From JALEVB01 sp022768265 (GTDB lineage Bacteria > Bacillota_I > Bacilli_A > Erysipelotrichales > Erysipelotrichaceae): 64,000 nt of DNA. Positions 8,857 through 17,754 of this stretch are shown piece by piece. Each line of letters starts with the position of its first letter. Within the stretch, counting starts at the first letter, position 1. The stretch covers positions 1 through 64,000 of the forward strand of contig JAXFJE010000025.1 in assembly GCA_034168985.1 (NCBI GenBank), given 5' to 3'. Both the position numbers and the translations under genes were made by a program. The notes beneath the pieces were generated by a model. It was not told the DNA's origin. It did not search any database and was given only the letters and a program-made list of their open reading frames with translations.

Positions 8857-11044
8857 CACTAAAGACACTGTCTAATTTGCGAATATTCGCAATGATATTA
8901 TTTAAATGATTCAGATCTTTGACCTGAAGCGTCATCTTGGTCGTACATACTAACTCTTCGCTATTAACTGCAGAGTTGATCGTTAAGATCGTACTTTTGC
9001 ACTGGGCAACTACCGTAACGATATCGGTTAATAAGAAATTACGATCATGAGCCTTACAGATCAAGCTAGCATCATAAGTTCGATTTTGGGCCTCTTCATC
9101 CCAATAAACTTCGATCAAGCGCGCCTTTTCACCATTAGCGTTTGGACAATCCTTTCGATGAACCTTGACCCCATTGCCTTTGGTAACAAAACCTACGATA
9201 TCATCACCATACACCGGACTGCAACACTGTGCCAAAGACATCATCATCGAATCTACGCCATTGACCCTTAACCCCGTCTTGCTGGTATTAGCCTTATGAC
9301 GATGCTGATTGCTGTAGATCTTATTTAAGATTTCCTCGCTATTGCTAGCTTTCTTAGAATTGGTCAGCTTTTCAATGACGCTTGGTAAATTGATCGATTT
9401 TACGGCAATACCATATAACATTTCATTATATGTCGATACTTGGAAGTTATTACATATCGCCTCGATCTTTTTCTTTTCATTATATTCTTTTGGTTCAAAA
9501 CCACGTCTTTTTAGCTCATCATTTAACATTTTTGAGCCTAGATCGATCTTTTCCTGTCTAACTTCATTTTCTTTCTTAGCCAAGAAGTTTTTGATCTTAT
9601 TTTTGGCTTGGTTGGTCTTAACAAATTTTAACCAATCCTCACTAGGACCGTTAGATTGTTTGCTAGTTTTGATCTGAACGACATCACCTGTTTTTAATAC
9701 TGTGTTTAATGGCACTAATGACTCATTGACCAAAGAGCCTACGGCAAAATTACCTACATCGGTATGAACTCGATATGCAAAATCGATTGGGGTCGCGCCA
9801 TTAGGTAGATCGATGACCCTACCATTTGGTGTCATAACATAGACATTTGCCTCAAAAATATCTTTGGTCAAAGTATCCATGTATTCACTATCACTTTTGG
9901 TTGCAGTTTCTTTGGTCAAGGCTGCAAAATCCTTTAACCATGATAGTTTATCTTCAATTTCTTTTTGTTCGCGATGCGGATCGTATTTAGTCCCTTCTTT
10001 ATAGCGCCAATGGGCAGCGATCCCTCTTTCGGCTACGCTATCCATATCCTCTGTTCTAATTTGCACTTCAAAGATCCTACCTTCATTCCCTACGATGGTC
10101 GTATGCAAGGATTGATACATATTGACCTTTGGCATAGCAATATAATCTTTTAACCTTCCAGGGATCGGACGATATTTTGCATGGATATAACCTAAGATCT
10201 CATAACAATTTAATTCGGTTTTCGTAATGATCCGAATCGCTAATAGATCAAGGATTTCTTCAAAGCGTTTGTGTTTCTTGACCATCTTTTTATAGATCGA
10301 ATAAAGATGTTTGCTACGTCCAAAGATCCTAAATTCCAGATGATTTTCTTCTAATAATTTAGAAATATCTTGGATCATCTGTTGCACTTGTTGATCACGC
10401 TCATTTTTCTTAGCTTCTACTAAATGAGCAATACGATAATATTCTTCACGATTCAAATAGAAGAAACTTAGATCTTCTAATTCATTTTTGATTTCGCTAA
10501 TCCCTAAACGATGTGCGATCGGCGCATATACCTCTAATGTTTCTGATGCGATCTTTTGTTGTTTTTGTGGGCTCATATATTGTAGGGTTCGCATATTGTG
10601 TAAACGATCGGCTAACTTAACGATGATAACCCTAACGTCCTTAGCCATGGCAATAAAAATCTTACGATGATTAGCTGCAAGATATTCTTTTTCATCTTTA
10701 AACTTTAAATTACCAATTTTAGTAACGCTTTCCACCATCGTGGCAATTTCTTCATTAAATTCTCGGGCAATCTCTTCTTTGCTTACTCCCGTATCTTCGA
10801 TCGTATCATGCAAAAGTCCCGCACAGATCGTTTGTGGTCCTGCTTTTAAGGTAGCAAGAATATACGCAACATTTAACAAGTGAATGACATATGGTTCTCC
10901 ACTTTTGCGAAATTGACCCTCATGATGAAGATATGCGTAATCAATGGCTTTTTCGATCATTTGCAAATCATCTGCATTACTAATATAAGTCTTTATTTCA
11001 TCCATAAGACTTTCTTTAGTTATCAAAAGCTTTTTGCTAGGCAT
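8837..11044 (-). CDS. relA: Bifunctional (p)ppGpp synthetase/hydrolase RelA/SpoT (Rel)
   Basis: This full-length Rel protein of about 735 residues makes and degrades the alarmone (p)ppGpp. The N-terminal HD hydrolase domain has HHEGQFRKSGEPY and GLLHDTIEDT. The synthetase domain has RSKHLYSIYKKM and the QSLHTTI motif. TGS (VYVMTPNGRVIDLPNGATPIDFAYRVHTDVG), a zinc-finger-like segment (LAQCCSPVYGDDIVGF) and a C-terminal ACT domain follow. The start at 11044 is chosen because GGGGGAGGTG stands eight bases upstream of that ATG. A longer in-frame start begins before the site and is unlikely. It is adjacent to the hisS-aspS operon, a frequent arrangement in Bacillota. Confidence 0.96.
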   Translation of the reverse strand: MPSKKLLITKESLMDEIKTYISNADDLQMIEKAIDYAYLHHEGQFRKSGEPYVIHLLNVAYILATLKAGPQTICAGLLHDTIEDTGVSKEEIAREFNEEIATMVESVTKIGNLKFKDEKEYLAANHRKIFIAMAKDVRVIIVKLADRLHNMRTLQYMSPQKQQKIASETLEVYAPIAHRLGISEIKNELEDLSFFYLNREEYYRIAHLVEAKKNERDQQVQQMIQDISKLLEENHLEFRIFGRSKHLYSIYKKMVKKHKRFEEILDLLAIRIITKTELNCYEILGYIHAKYRPIPGRLKDYIAMPKVNMYQSLHTTIVGNEGRIFEVQIRTEDMDSVAERGIAAHWRYKEGTKYDPHREQKEIEDKLSWLKDFAALTKETATKSDSEYMDTLTKDIFEANVYVMTPNGRVIDLPNGATPIDFAYRVHTDVGNFAVGSLVNESLVPLNTVLKTGDVVQIKTSKQSNGPSEDWLKFVKTNQAKNKIKNFLAKKENEVRQEKIDLGSKMLNDELKRRGFEPKEYNEKKKIEAICNNFQVSTYNEMLYGIAVKSINLPSVIEKLTNSKKASNSEEILNKIYSNQHRHKANTSKTGLRVNGVDSMMMSLAQCCSPVYGDDIVGFVTKGNGVKVHRKDCPNANGEKARLIEVYWDEEAQNRTYDASLICKAHDRNFLLTDIVTVVAQCKSTILTINSAVNSEELVCTTKMTLQVKDLNHLNNIIANIRKLDSVFSVERRIL

Positions 11045-11103
11045 ATTTTCACCTCCCCCAAAGTGCAAAATATTTATATAATTATATACTAATTATGTCA
11101 TTA

Positions 11104-11132
11104 AAAAAAGAGGTTCATTAGTCAAATGAACC
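11104..11132 (-). terminator. Terminator after the lipoprotein gene
   Basis: The arms AGGTTCAT / ATGAACCT are flanked by A and T runs. The T run on the minus strand stops the lipoprotein transcript before relA. Confidence 0.7.
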
Positions 11133-11134
11133 TT

Positions 11135-11695
11135 TTATGATAAAAATTCAGGGGAAATATATTTCAATTCAATTTCCGTATAACCATTTTGAAATTGATG
11201 CACTAAATTATTGATCGTATCGATATCTTCTACCGTATAATAAATTCTTTCACCATCACTACGAATTTCTTTAACTTTCCCGTCTTCATAAAAATATGTC
11301 ATGCTACCATCAGCTAAATTCTTAAAATAAATATTTAATTTATTCTCATCAAAATTAAGATCATCAACTTCATTTAAATAAGATTTCAAATTATAGAATT
11401 CAGCTATTTTTGTTTTAGTATACTCATTGATATCTTCATAAAACTCTATTGTTTGCTCCGAAACTTCTCCATTTTCATTTATCTTTGTAGGATATTCATA
11501 ATCTATAAAATCTCTTGAACTATGATGAAAAATACCATCTTCATCATAATAATTCCATGTGCGCTTAAAAAAGATCTGAAAAGTATCATTTGCAGTCAAA
11601 TTTTTTAAAGCATCATCATTAACAACATTTTTTGTTGTATTACAACCTGTTAATATTACGAAAGTTAAAATAGCTAATAGTATTTTTTTCATCAT
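11135..11695 (-). CDS. Small putative lipoprotein, function unknown
   Basis: The sequence encodes about 186 residues starting with a lipoprotein signal peptide (MMKKILLAILTFVILTGCNTT). The lipobox LTGC predicts lipid attachment to the cysteine and display on the outer membrane face. The mature part is acidic, with several short beta-like segments ending in QNGYTEIELKYISPEFLS, and no recognised catalytic motif. I do not recognise the family. Three closely spaced ATG codons could be the start, and the second (11695) is placed best relative to a GGTGA site. It appears monocistronic between apt and relA. Confidence 0.75.
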   Translation of the reverse strand: MMKKILLAILTFVILTGCNTTKNVVNDDALKNLTANDTFQIFFKRTWNYYDEDGIFHHSSRDFIDYEYPTKINENGEVSEQTIEFYEDINEYTKTKIAEFYNLKSYLNEVDDLNFDENKLNIYFKNLADGSMTYFYEDGKVKEIRSDGERIYYTVEDIDTINNLVHQFQNGYTEIELKYISPEFLS

Positions 11696-11806
11696 TTTCA
11701 CCATCTTTCTATCTATGAAACAAAAAATACAAACCTATTTTCTTGCAAAACTAACAATTATCTTTTTAAACTTTTTCAATTATAGTATATCATCACGCAA
11801 TAAAAA

Positions 11807-11827
11807 AATGGAGATATTTTCTCCATT
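11807..11827 (-). terminator. Terminator overlapping the apt stop codon
   Basis: The arms AATGGAGA / TCTCCATT are followed by seven T residues on the minus strand. The upstream arm includes the apt stop codon. Confidence 0.8.
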
Positions 11828-12338
11828 AATATTTTAAAACGCTATATACATTATATCCTTTTAAAGCATCTTTACCATTTAAAGCTTCTAATTCGATCAA
11901 AAATGCGCAGCCAGCAACTACCCCACCTAATTTTTCAACTAATTTAATGGTTGCTGCTACTGTTCCTCCTGTTGCTAATAGATCATCAACGATCACAACT
12001 CTTTGGCCAGGCTTGATCGCATCTTTATGGATCTGTAATTCATTTGATCCATATTCTAGATCGTACTTTTCACTAACTGTTTCACGTGGTAATTTACCTG
12101 GTTTTCTCACTGGAACAAAACCAATACCATTAGTAATGGCTACTGGACAACCGAACATGAAACCTCTGCTTTCTGGACCTAAGATCAAATCAGCTTGCAC
12201 ATCTTTGGCATAAGTTGCTAAGATCGCTACCGCTTCTTTAAATGCTGTGGAATCATTTAATAATGGTGTAATATCTCTAAATAAGATTCCTTCTTGCGGA
12301 AAATCAGGAATATTAGCTATATAATCTTTTAAATTCAT
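11826..12338 (-). CDS. apt: Adenine phosphoribosyltransferase
   Basis: This 170-residue type I phosphoribosyltransferase salvages adenine to AMP using PRPP. The N-terminal MNLKDYIANIPDFPQEGILFRDITPLL is diagnostic of bacterial Apt. The PRPP loop VVIVDDLLATGGTVAA is intact, as is the ESRGFMFG segment. The start at 12338 follows AAGGAAGG with good spacing. An upstream in-frame ATG would place that site inside the gene. A TATAAT at 12372-12367 (minus strand) is a likely -10. In relA neighbourhoods apt is often found beside recJ, as here. Confidence 0.96.
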   Translation of the reverse strand: MNLKDYIANIPDFPQEGILFRDITPLLNDSTAFKEAVAILATYAKDVQADLILGPESRGFMFGCPVAITNGIGFVPVRKPGKLPRETVSEKYDLEYGSNELQIHKDAIKPGQRVVIVDDLLATGGTVAATIKLVEKLGGVVAGCAFLIELEALNGKDALKGYNVYSVLKY

Positions 12339-12429
12339 TTTTTTATCCTTCCTTATAAGCACTTATATTATACGCCATAAGCGAAGATTTTTAAATCTAC
12401 AATTATGATGTTTACGTTGTAAAAGTAAA

Positions 12430-12452
12430 AGATCACAAGCTCTTTATGATCT
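12430..12452 (-). terminator. Probable terminator after recJ
   Basis: AGATCA / TGATCT arms with an imperfect inner stem are followed by TTTACTTTT on the minus strand, directly after the recJ stop. Confidence 0.55.
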
Positions 12453-12453
12453 A

Positions 12454-14019
12454 TTACTCCATATCAACGATGTTTATACAACAATTTTTCTGTGCTCTAA
12501 ATTCATTAATTTCTAAGTTGCCGATGATATAATTAGGATTTTTGATTTGTTTATAACGGCTATTAAAACATATCGCTTCATATCCTTGGTGAAAATTAAA
12601 CTTAAGATATTTTTCTTTCAATAAATCGACCTTAGCGATCTTATGATCATCGATATAAAACAAGGGTTTTTTAAATCCTTGACCAAAAGGCTCTAGACGA
12701 TCAAATGCACTTAAATTATCCAAGGTAATTTGCGCGCTATTTAGGCTAATAGCTTCTTCTAAAGTATCCGTGATCTTGACATCGGCCATCTTTTTTTTGA
12801 TCAAATCCTTAAAAGCTGCAAATTGCGCTTTTTTGACAGATAAACCTACTGCTTGGGCATGACCACCAAAGCTTGCTAAATCAAAATCTTTGAAAAAAGC
12901 ATGCATATCAAAACCTTTGATGCTTCGGCCACTACCTTTATAGGTATCATCTACTGAGGTTAAGACCAAACATGGCTTGTTATACTCCTTTGCTATCTTC
13001 CCTGCAACCAAACCGACGATACCTTCACTAAAATCATCATCTTCTATTACGATAAATGCGTCATCATTTACCTTATTCATTGCTTCGCTAGCCATTTTGC
13101 TCGAGATGTTCTTACGTTTATTATTAACGGCTTCGATTTGCTTTGCAACATTATTGATGGTAGCAGGATCTTGGCATAAAAGATATTTAACCAAAACATT
13201 TGCATTAGATTCATCATCTAAACGCGCAATTGAATTTAATTTAGGGACAACGTTAAACGCAATATCTTGAGCATTTATCCCTTGTTTATTCGGTAATAAA
13301 GCTTTGATTGGCAAACAGTGATCGATCTTTTGTAATCCTTTGCGAACGATCGTACGATTTTCATTAAATAACTCCATGATATCACCAATAGTTGCTACCA
13401 TAGCCAAGACATCATTGATATCATTTTCCCCAATCAAAACCCTAGCAACCTGCAATGCTACTCCTGCCCCACATAGCCCTTTAAAGCCTTTAGCCATTAA
13501 ATCTGGATGAACGACCAAAGCATCGACTTCTTCATCATAAATATGATGATCTGTAACGATAACCTCGATATCCAACTGCTTTGCAAGTTGTAAAGCTTCA
13601 AAAGCCTTGATGCCATTATCAACCGTGATGATCAAATCATACCCTTTATCTTTCACCATTTGGACGATCTTAGGATTTAAACCATAACCATCTTTAAAAC
13701 GATCTGGAATATAGTAACCATTTTCGATCTTTAAAAGATCTAAAGTATTTTTCATGATCGTCGTCGCACAAATGCCATCAGCATCATAATCTCCTGCAAT
13801 GAAGACTTTTTCATGATTGCGTTGCGCCTGTTTGATTCGATCACAAGCCTTTAATAAAGCAGGTGCCTCATTGATCTGATATTGTAAAGTGGGAGCTAAT
13901 ACCTGCTGGATCTGCCAATCTTCTAAATGATTATAAACCAAAGCTTTAGCGACCATTTCATTTACCTGATATTTTTGCTGGATCAAGGATACATCATAAT
14001 CAATTACATTATACTTCAT
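12454..14019 (-). CDS. recJ: Single-stranded-DNA-specific exonuclease RecJ
   Basis: This DHH/DHHA1 phosphoesterase of 521 residues degrades single-stranded DNA 5' to 3' in recombination and mismatch repair. Metal-binding motifs are present in order: AGDYDADG, VDNGI and VTDHHIY. The DHHA1 part ends with GSGRSIKGFDMHAFFKDFDLASFGGHAQAVG. The chain is shorter than Bacillus subtilis RecJ and slightly shorter than the Escherichia coli protein, with only a short C-terminal segment after DHHA1. The start overlaps the end of murD by 11 bases, placing it third in a murL-murD-recJ operon. Confidence 0.93.
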   Translation of the reverse strand: MKYNVIDYDVSLIQQKYQVNEMVAKALVYNHLEDWQIQQVLAPTLQYQINEAPALLKACDRIKQAQRNHEKVFIAGDYDADGICATTIMKNTLDLLKIENGYYIPDRFKDGYGLNPKIVQMVKDKGYDLIITVDNGIKAFEALQLAKQLDIEVIVTDHHIYDEEVDALVVHPDLMAKGFKGLCGAGVALQVARVLIGENDINDVLAMVATIGDIMELFNENRTIVRKGLQKIDHCLPIKALLPNKQGINAQDIAFNVVPKLNSIARLDDESNANVLVKYLLCQDPATINNVAKQIEAVNNKRKNISSKMASEAMNKVNDDAFIVIEDDDFSEGIVGLVAGKIAKEYNKPCLVLTSVDDTYKGSGRSIKGFDMHAFFKDFDLASFGGHAQAVGLSVKKAQFAAFKDLIKKKMADVKITDTLEEAISLNSAQITLDNLSAFDRLEPFGQGFKKPLFYIDDHKIAKVDLLKEKYLKFNFHQGYEAICFNSRYKQIKNPNYIIGNLEINEFRAQKNCCINIVDME

Positions 14020-15286
14020 GATATGAAATGATCAGCTCCTTAAATCTTTGGCCTTTTTCTTCAAAGTTTTTAAAATGATCATAGCTAGCTGCCGCAGGTG
14101 ATAACAAGCAGATCCCATTGGACGTAAGCTTGATGGCTAACTGACAGGCTGCTGCTAGATCATCCACCAAATGACATTTCGCAAATGCTTTGCTACCTTG
14201 CATTTCTTGATAGATCCTTGCTCCACTCGCATACATCAAGATGATATTTTCCACTTCAGCCTCATTTAAAAAGACTTCTAGTTTATGATAATCGATACCG
14301 CGATCTAACCCTCCGATCAAGACGGTCTTAACATCTTTTAGGGAAGTAATAGCCTGAATACAGGCTTCATTAATGGTAGATATCGCATCATCGACATATG
14401 TTACTCCATTATAAGTTCCTATGACCTCTAAGCGATGAGCTAAAGGCTTAAAACTTGCGATTGCTCCTAAGATCGTCTGATCATCAACGTCATATAATTT
14501 AGCGATATAAGCCGCAATCGCCATATTGTAATAATTATGATCACCAATAAGCTTTGTATCCACAACTTCAAGTTGTTGACTAGCAAAAAACAATTTATTA
14601 TGAATATTATAAATATCTTGGCCTAATAAAACAGTTTTAGCTTTAGCTTCAAAAGCAATATCTTTATTTATCAAAGCTAGATCATTAGGATGTTGATATC
14701 TAACGCAGTTGATCTTGGTTTGGTAATAGTTTTCAAAGGTCTCATAATGATCCAAATGCTCTTCAAAGATATTAAGGATTACGCCGATGTGCGGACTATC
14801 TTTAGCAAACTCTAATTGGTGACATCCTAGTTCAAAGACGATCTTACTGTTTTGATCCATTTGCCCTAAGATCTCAAAACAAGGTAAACCGATATTGCCT
14901 ACTAAGAAAGTATTAGGATCATGAGCTTTTAAGATCTCATAAGTTAATGTTGATGTCGTGCTTTTACCCTTGGTACCAGTTATTCCTATGATCTGTTCTT
15001 TAAAATAATGCAAGAAAAGCGGTGCTTGACCACTAATATTAGGATGATAAGGGCACACGATCCCTGGAGCTTTCATGACGATATCATAATCATCTAAGCA
15101 TAAGTCATCCTGTTTGACGACGATACAATGCTCATATGCATCTGCAGCTACTTTTTGATCACATAAATATAAAGTTTGTTGAGGCAGTAACTGGCGAATG
15201 GTCTGATATGTAGATATTCCTTCCTTGCCCAAGCCCCAAATCAAAACTTTCTTATCTTTAAATGCTGGTAATAATCGTTTGATCAT
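14009..15286 (-). CDS. murD: UDP-MurNAc-L-alanine:glutamate ligase MurD (possibly MurD2 type)
   Basis: This 425-residue Mur ligase adds glutamate to UDP-MurNAc-L-Ala in the cytoplasm. It has the Rossmann N-terminus (KVLIWGLGKEGISTYQ), the ATP loop IIGITGTKGKSTTS, the central VFELGCHQLE segment and the C-terminal YVDDAISTINEA region. It is a little shorter than most MurD proteins. It overlaps murL by four bases (ATGA). In organisms where MurL is known, the partner ligase MurD2 accepts L-glutamate and MurL then epimerises the product, so the coupling suggests that this ligase may use L-Glu. That specificity is inference; the sequence alone shows only the Mur ligase family. Confidence 0.93.
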   Translation of the reverse strand: MIKRLLPAFKDKKVLIWGLGKEGISTYQTIRQLLPQQTLYLCDQKVAADAYEHCIVVKQDDLCLDDYDIVMKAPGIVCPYHPNISGQAPLFLHYFKEQIIGITGTKGKSTTSTLTYEILKAHDPNTFLVGNIGLPCFEILGQMDQNSKIVFELGCHQLEFAKDSPHIGVILNIFEEHLDHYETFENYYQTKINCVRYQHPNDLALINKDIAFEAKAKTVLLGQDIYNIHNKLFFASQQLEVVDTKLIGDHNYYNMAIAAYIAKLYDVDDQTILGAIASFKPLAHRLEVIGTYNGVTYVDDAISTINEACIQAITSLKDVKTVLIGGLDRGIDYHKLEVFLNEAEVENIILMYASGARIYQEMQGSKAFAKCHLVDDLAAACQLAIKLTSNGICLLSPAAASYDHFKNFEEKGQRFKELIISYHEV

Positions 15287-16635
15287 CGTTTGATGGCCCC
15301 CTTTGCTTCTAAGATAGCTAAAAATTGTTCAGGAATCAGATGCTGAGCATTATAAAAATTAGCGTAATCATCTTTATCTTTATAAATAGCGTAATTAGCA
15401 CTTTCCATATAATGTTGGTATAGCAATGGCAATTGGTCACGCTTTTTAATGGCTAGACAAATAGCAGCATTAACTTCATCGCGCGTACCGACACATTCAA
15501 ATGGTTTATTATCATCAATACCACATAATTCATCAAAGGTCTTCAGCAAACTAGCCTTGGCCAAAAGATCTTCATGGAAGATATTATCCAATTGCTCATC
15601 ATCTAGATGGGCACTTAACATGATATAAACAAATAAGCATTTAGCACAGTTGTTGCACCAAATTTCTTGCTTGCTACCGACATTACAGCTTTTAAAGGTT
15701 GTATGATATTCACGTAAATTCGCAAAATAACGCGTAATTTGCATTTCACTCATGCATCTTAATAACGAAAAATAATTAATTTGTGGATCTAAATAATGCT
15801 CGACAAAGTCTTTAAAATCCACTTCGAATTCATAGCTTTTTGAATATTGATGATTAACATCTTCGCCTTTGATCGTTGATTCATTTGCACTAGCTTCATT
15901 AGACAGACAGATATATTGTTTTTGATAAACCAAAGCGATAAAGTAACTAGCAAAGGCTACCATAGCACTAAATGGCGTATGGCCATTCAAAAAACCTTGT
16001 TTGTTTAAAGCTAACATCCTAGGATCTAACGTCCGCAGCGGATTGATCAACTTTTCCCCATCATAACCTGCTTTGATTGCGCTATGCAAGGCACTTTGAA
16101 CCTTATTGATGACTAAAGCATGATTTTGTTCAAATTCTTCCTTTAAAAGATCTAGTGTTACAAATGAATCCTTACCACCACCGACACAGATGATATTGCC
16201 TTTAACTGGAAGATCATAAGGTTTTAAATTTTTACCGATAGCTTTGGTGGTTGTAATATTCATGAAGCTTTCATCATCGATCTTGATGTCATTCACATAG
16301 AAAAATTCTCCTAGCCCTTTATAATAAAGCTTTTTAAACCAAGCTATCTGATAGGCATCTAATTGATGACAAGCAATGATCACATTAGGACTACAAGTGA
16401 TCTTCCAATAGCTGATCAGCTCTACCATTCCTAGATAAAAAGCTGTATCATCAACCTGTTGAAAACTAGCAAATGTTTGATTAGTATTTTTATGTAATGT
16501 AAATGTTGGTGCAAAATGTTCCAAACCTACAATTTCAAAATCAAAAGTTAATTTGATCGTCTTTTCATCTTCATCGATCTTATAATCATGATATATAAAC
16601 GTTGGATATTGTTTACGTAAATCTGCAAATTTCAT
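15283..16635 (-). CDS. murL: MurL-like UDP-MurNAc-L-Ala-L-Glu epimerase
   Basis: This 450-residue protein matches the MurL family as I recall it. A PP-loop-like VGGGKDS motif lies at residues 151-157, LDPRM at 203-207, NGHTP at 217-221, SNEASANES at 245-253 and VNHQYSKS at 260-267. A cysteine group C317, C327, C330, C333 precedes a helical C-terminus. MurL, first described in Xanthomonas, uses ATP to epimerise the terminal L-Glu of UDP-MurNAc-L-Ala-L-Glu to D-Glu, replacing glutamate racemase. The gene overlaps murD by ATGA and leads the operon, which strongly supports a wall-precursor role. GAGGTGAAC precedes the start. The alternative is an unassigned PP-loop ATPase; motif order and context argue against it. 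Confidence 0.78.
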   Translation of the reverse strand: MKFADLRKQYPTFIYHDYKIDEDEKTIKLTFDFEIVGLEHFAPTFTLHKNTNQTFASFQQVDDTAFYLGMVELISYWKITCSPNVIIACHQLDAYQIAWFKKLYYKGLGEFFYVNDIKIDDESFMNITTTKAIGKNLKPYDLPVKGNIICVGGGKDSFVTLDLLKEEFEQNHALVINKVQSALHSAIKAGYDGEKLINPLRTLDPRMLALNKQGFLNGHTPFSAMVAFASYFIALVYQKQYICLSNEASANESTIKGEDVNHQYSKSYEFEVDFKDFVEHYLDPQINYFSLLRCMSEMQITRYFANLREYHTTFKSCNVGSKQEIWCNNCAKCLFVYIMLSAHLDDEQLDNIFHEDLLAKASLLKTFDELCGIDDNKPFECVGTRDEVNAAICLAIKKRDQLPLLYQHYMESANYAIYKDKDDYANFYNAQHLIPEQFLAILEAKGAIKR

Positions 16636-16655
16636 AGTTCACCTCAAACACGATA

Positions 16656-16664
16656 ATTATAGCA
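16656..16664 (-). promoter_or_regulatory. Extended -10 promoter of murL-murD-recJ
   Basis: The minus strand reads TGCTATAAT (16664-16656), an extended -10 with a perfect TATAAT. No good -35 is present, as is common for extended -10 promoters. The start would fall about 14 bases before the murL ribosome-binding site. Confidence 0.65.
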
Positions 16665-16717
16665 TATTTGCCCAAAATATCTTATACTATTAATGTTTAA
16701 TTAAGGAGTGTAAATAA

Positions 16718-17320
16718 ATGGAATATATCATCGCTGCACTTTGTGCATATCTTTTCGGTTCGATCCCTTGGGCTTTGATCGTTGGTAAGGTATTTTATCA
16801 AACCGATATTCGAACCCAAGGATCAGGCAATCTTGGCGGAACGAATGCTGGTAGAGTCTTAGGTAAAAAAGCCGGGATCAGCGTGACGATCCTAGATGGC
16901 TTAAAAGCATTCTTCGTGGTCATGTTTTGTTATTACTTAGCGCCAAACACTTGCATCATCGCTGGTTTAGCTTGTTGTGTGGGACATTGCTTCCCAATAT
17001 TCGCTAATTTCCGTGGTGGCAAGGCCGTAGCAACGACAATGGGGTATTTTCTAGCAATCAGCGTATTTATTACCCATCATATTTGGTGGCAATTCTTCTT
17101 TTTGGTATTATGCTTTTTTGCTATATTATATGTATGTAAGATGGTTAGCGTTTCGAGCATCTTAACGATCTTGATCGGTGTCATCATCACTTTTATCATT
17201 CAAGATGATCTAAGTTTATCACTATCATTTTTGATCCTATGGATCTTTGTTACCTACCGTCATAAAGAAAACTTAAAACGTGTCTTACGCCATGAAGAAA
17301 AGAAAATAACATGGATGTAA
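16718..17320 (+). CDS. plsY: Glycerol-3-phosphate acyltransferase PlsY
   Basis: This is a 200-residue polytopic membrane enzyme that transfers the acyl group of acyl-phosphate to glycerol-3-phosphate, the first step of phospholipid synthesis. The three conserved cytoplasmic motifs are present: GSIPWALIVGK, SGNLGGTNAGR and FRGGKAVATTMG. At least five hydrophobic segments span the rest. AAGGAGTG precedes the start. It is transcribed divergently from murL and ends in its own terminator. Confidence 0.96.
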   Translation: MEYIIAALCAYLFGSIPWALIVGKVFYQTDIRTQGSGNLGGTNAGRVLGKKAGISVTILDGLKAFFVVMFCYYLAPNTCIIAGLACCVGHCFPIFANFRGGKAVATTMGYFLAISVFITHHIWWQFFFLVLCFFAILYVCKMVSVSSILTILIGVIITFIIQDDLSLSLSFLILWIFVTYRHKENLKRVLRHEEKKITWM

Positions 17321-17370
17321 AAAAGATCGACCATATGATCTTACTGTAGTAAATCCACGTAATGCAAATT

Positions 17371-17408
17371 ATCCCATCTTTGTAAAAACACAAAGGTGGG
17401 ATTTTATT
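17371..17408 (+). terminator. Terminator after plsY
   Basis: The arms TCCCATCTTTGT / ACAAAGGTGGGA (one G-T pair) with a six-base loop are followed by TTTTATT. Confidence 0.8.
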
Positions 17409-17457
17409 ATTAGAATAAAAGCAAAAACATTAAGCAATGGAAGCTAAAAAATTAGCA

Positions 17458-17494
17458 ATAAAAAACAATCCAAGCCAAATTGGCCTGGATTGTT
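17458..17494 (-). terminator. Terminator of the pfl operon
   Basis: The arms AACAATCCAGGCCA / TGGCTTGGATTGTT (one mismatch-tolerant pair) are followed by TTTTTATT on the minus strand, 18 bases after the last pfl gene. Confidence 0.85.
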
Positions 17495-17511
17495 TTTTGA
17501 TGATATTTTAA

Positions 17512-17754
17512 TTACATTGCTTCGTGCATTGTACGAGCAATAACGTCATCTTGTTGTTCTTTTGTTAACTTGTTAAAGTTTACAGCATAACCACTTACAC
17601 GAATAGTTAATTGTGGATATTTTTCTGGATGTTGTTGAGCATCTAATAATGTTTCACGATTGAAAACATTTACGTTTAAATGATGGCCTCCACTTTGCGT
17701 ATAACCATCGATCATTGTTACTAAGTTATCTACTTTATTTGACATATTATTCAT
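17512..17754 (-). CDS. Autonomous glycyl-radical subunit of pyruvate formate-lyase
   Basis: These 80 residues correspond to the extreme C-terminus of ordinary PflB. The glycyl-radical motif RVSGYAVNF has its radical glycine at residue 55, and GGHHLNVNVFNRETLLDAQQHPEKYPQLTI stands in the usual order before it. It resembles GrcA/YfiD, the stand-alone glycyl-radical cofactor, but here it replaces a domain that the neighbouring pflB lacks. The frame is +1 relative to pflB and overlaps its last codons by eight bases. AGGAAAGG sits immediately before the first ATG; the second ATG (residue 4) is better spaced and may be the true start. The radical would be installed by PflA. Confidence 0.88.
   Translation of the reverse strand: MNNMSNKVDNLVTMIDGYTQSGGHHLNVNVFNRETLLDAQQHPEKYPQLTIRVSGYAVNFNKLTKEQQDDVIARTMHEAM

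Noticed and set aside
17747..17754. pflB split as a simple sequencing error
   Set aside because: Not excluded, but the downstream piece has its own site and start codon, the linking residues differ from a fused PflB, and no homopolymer run stands at the junction. It is kept as a real split.
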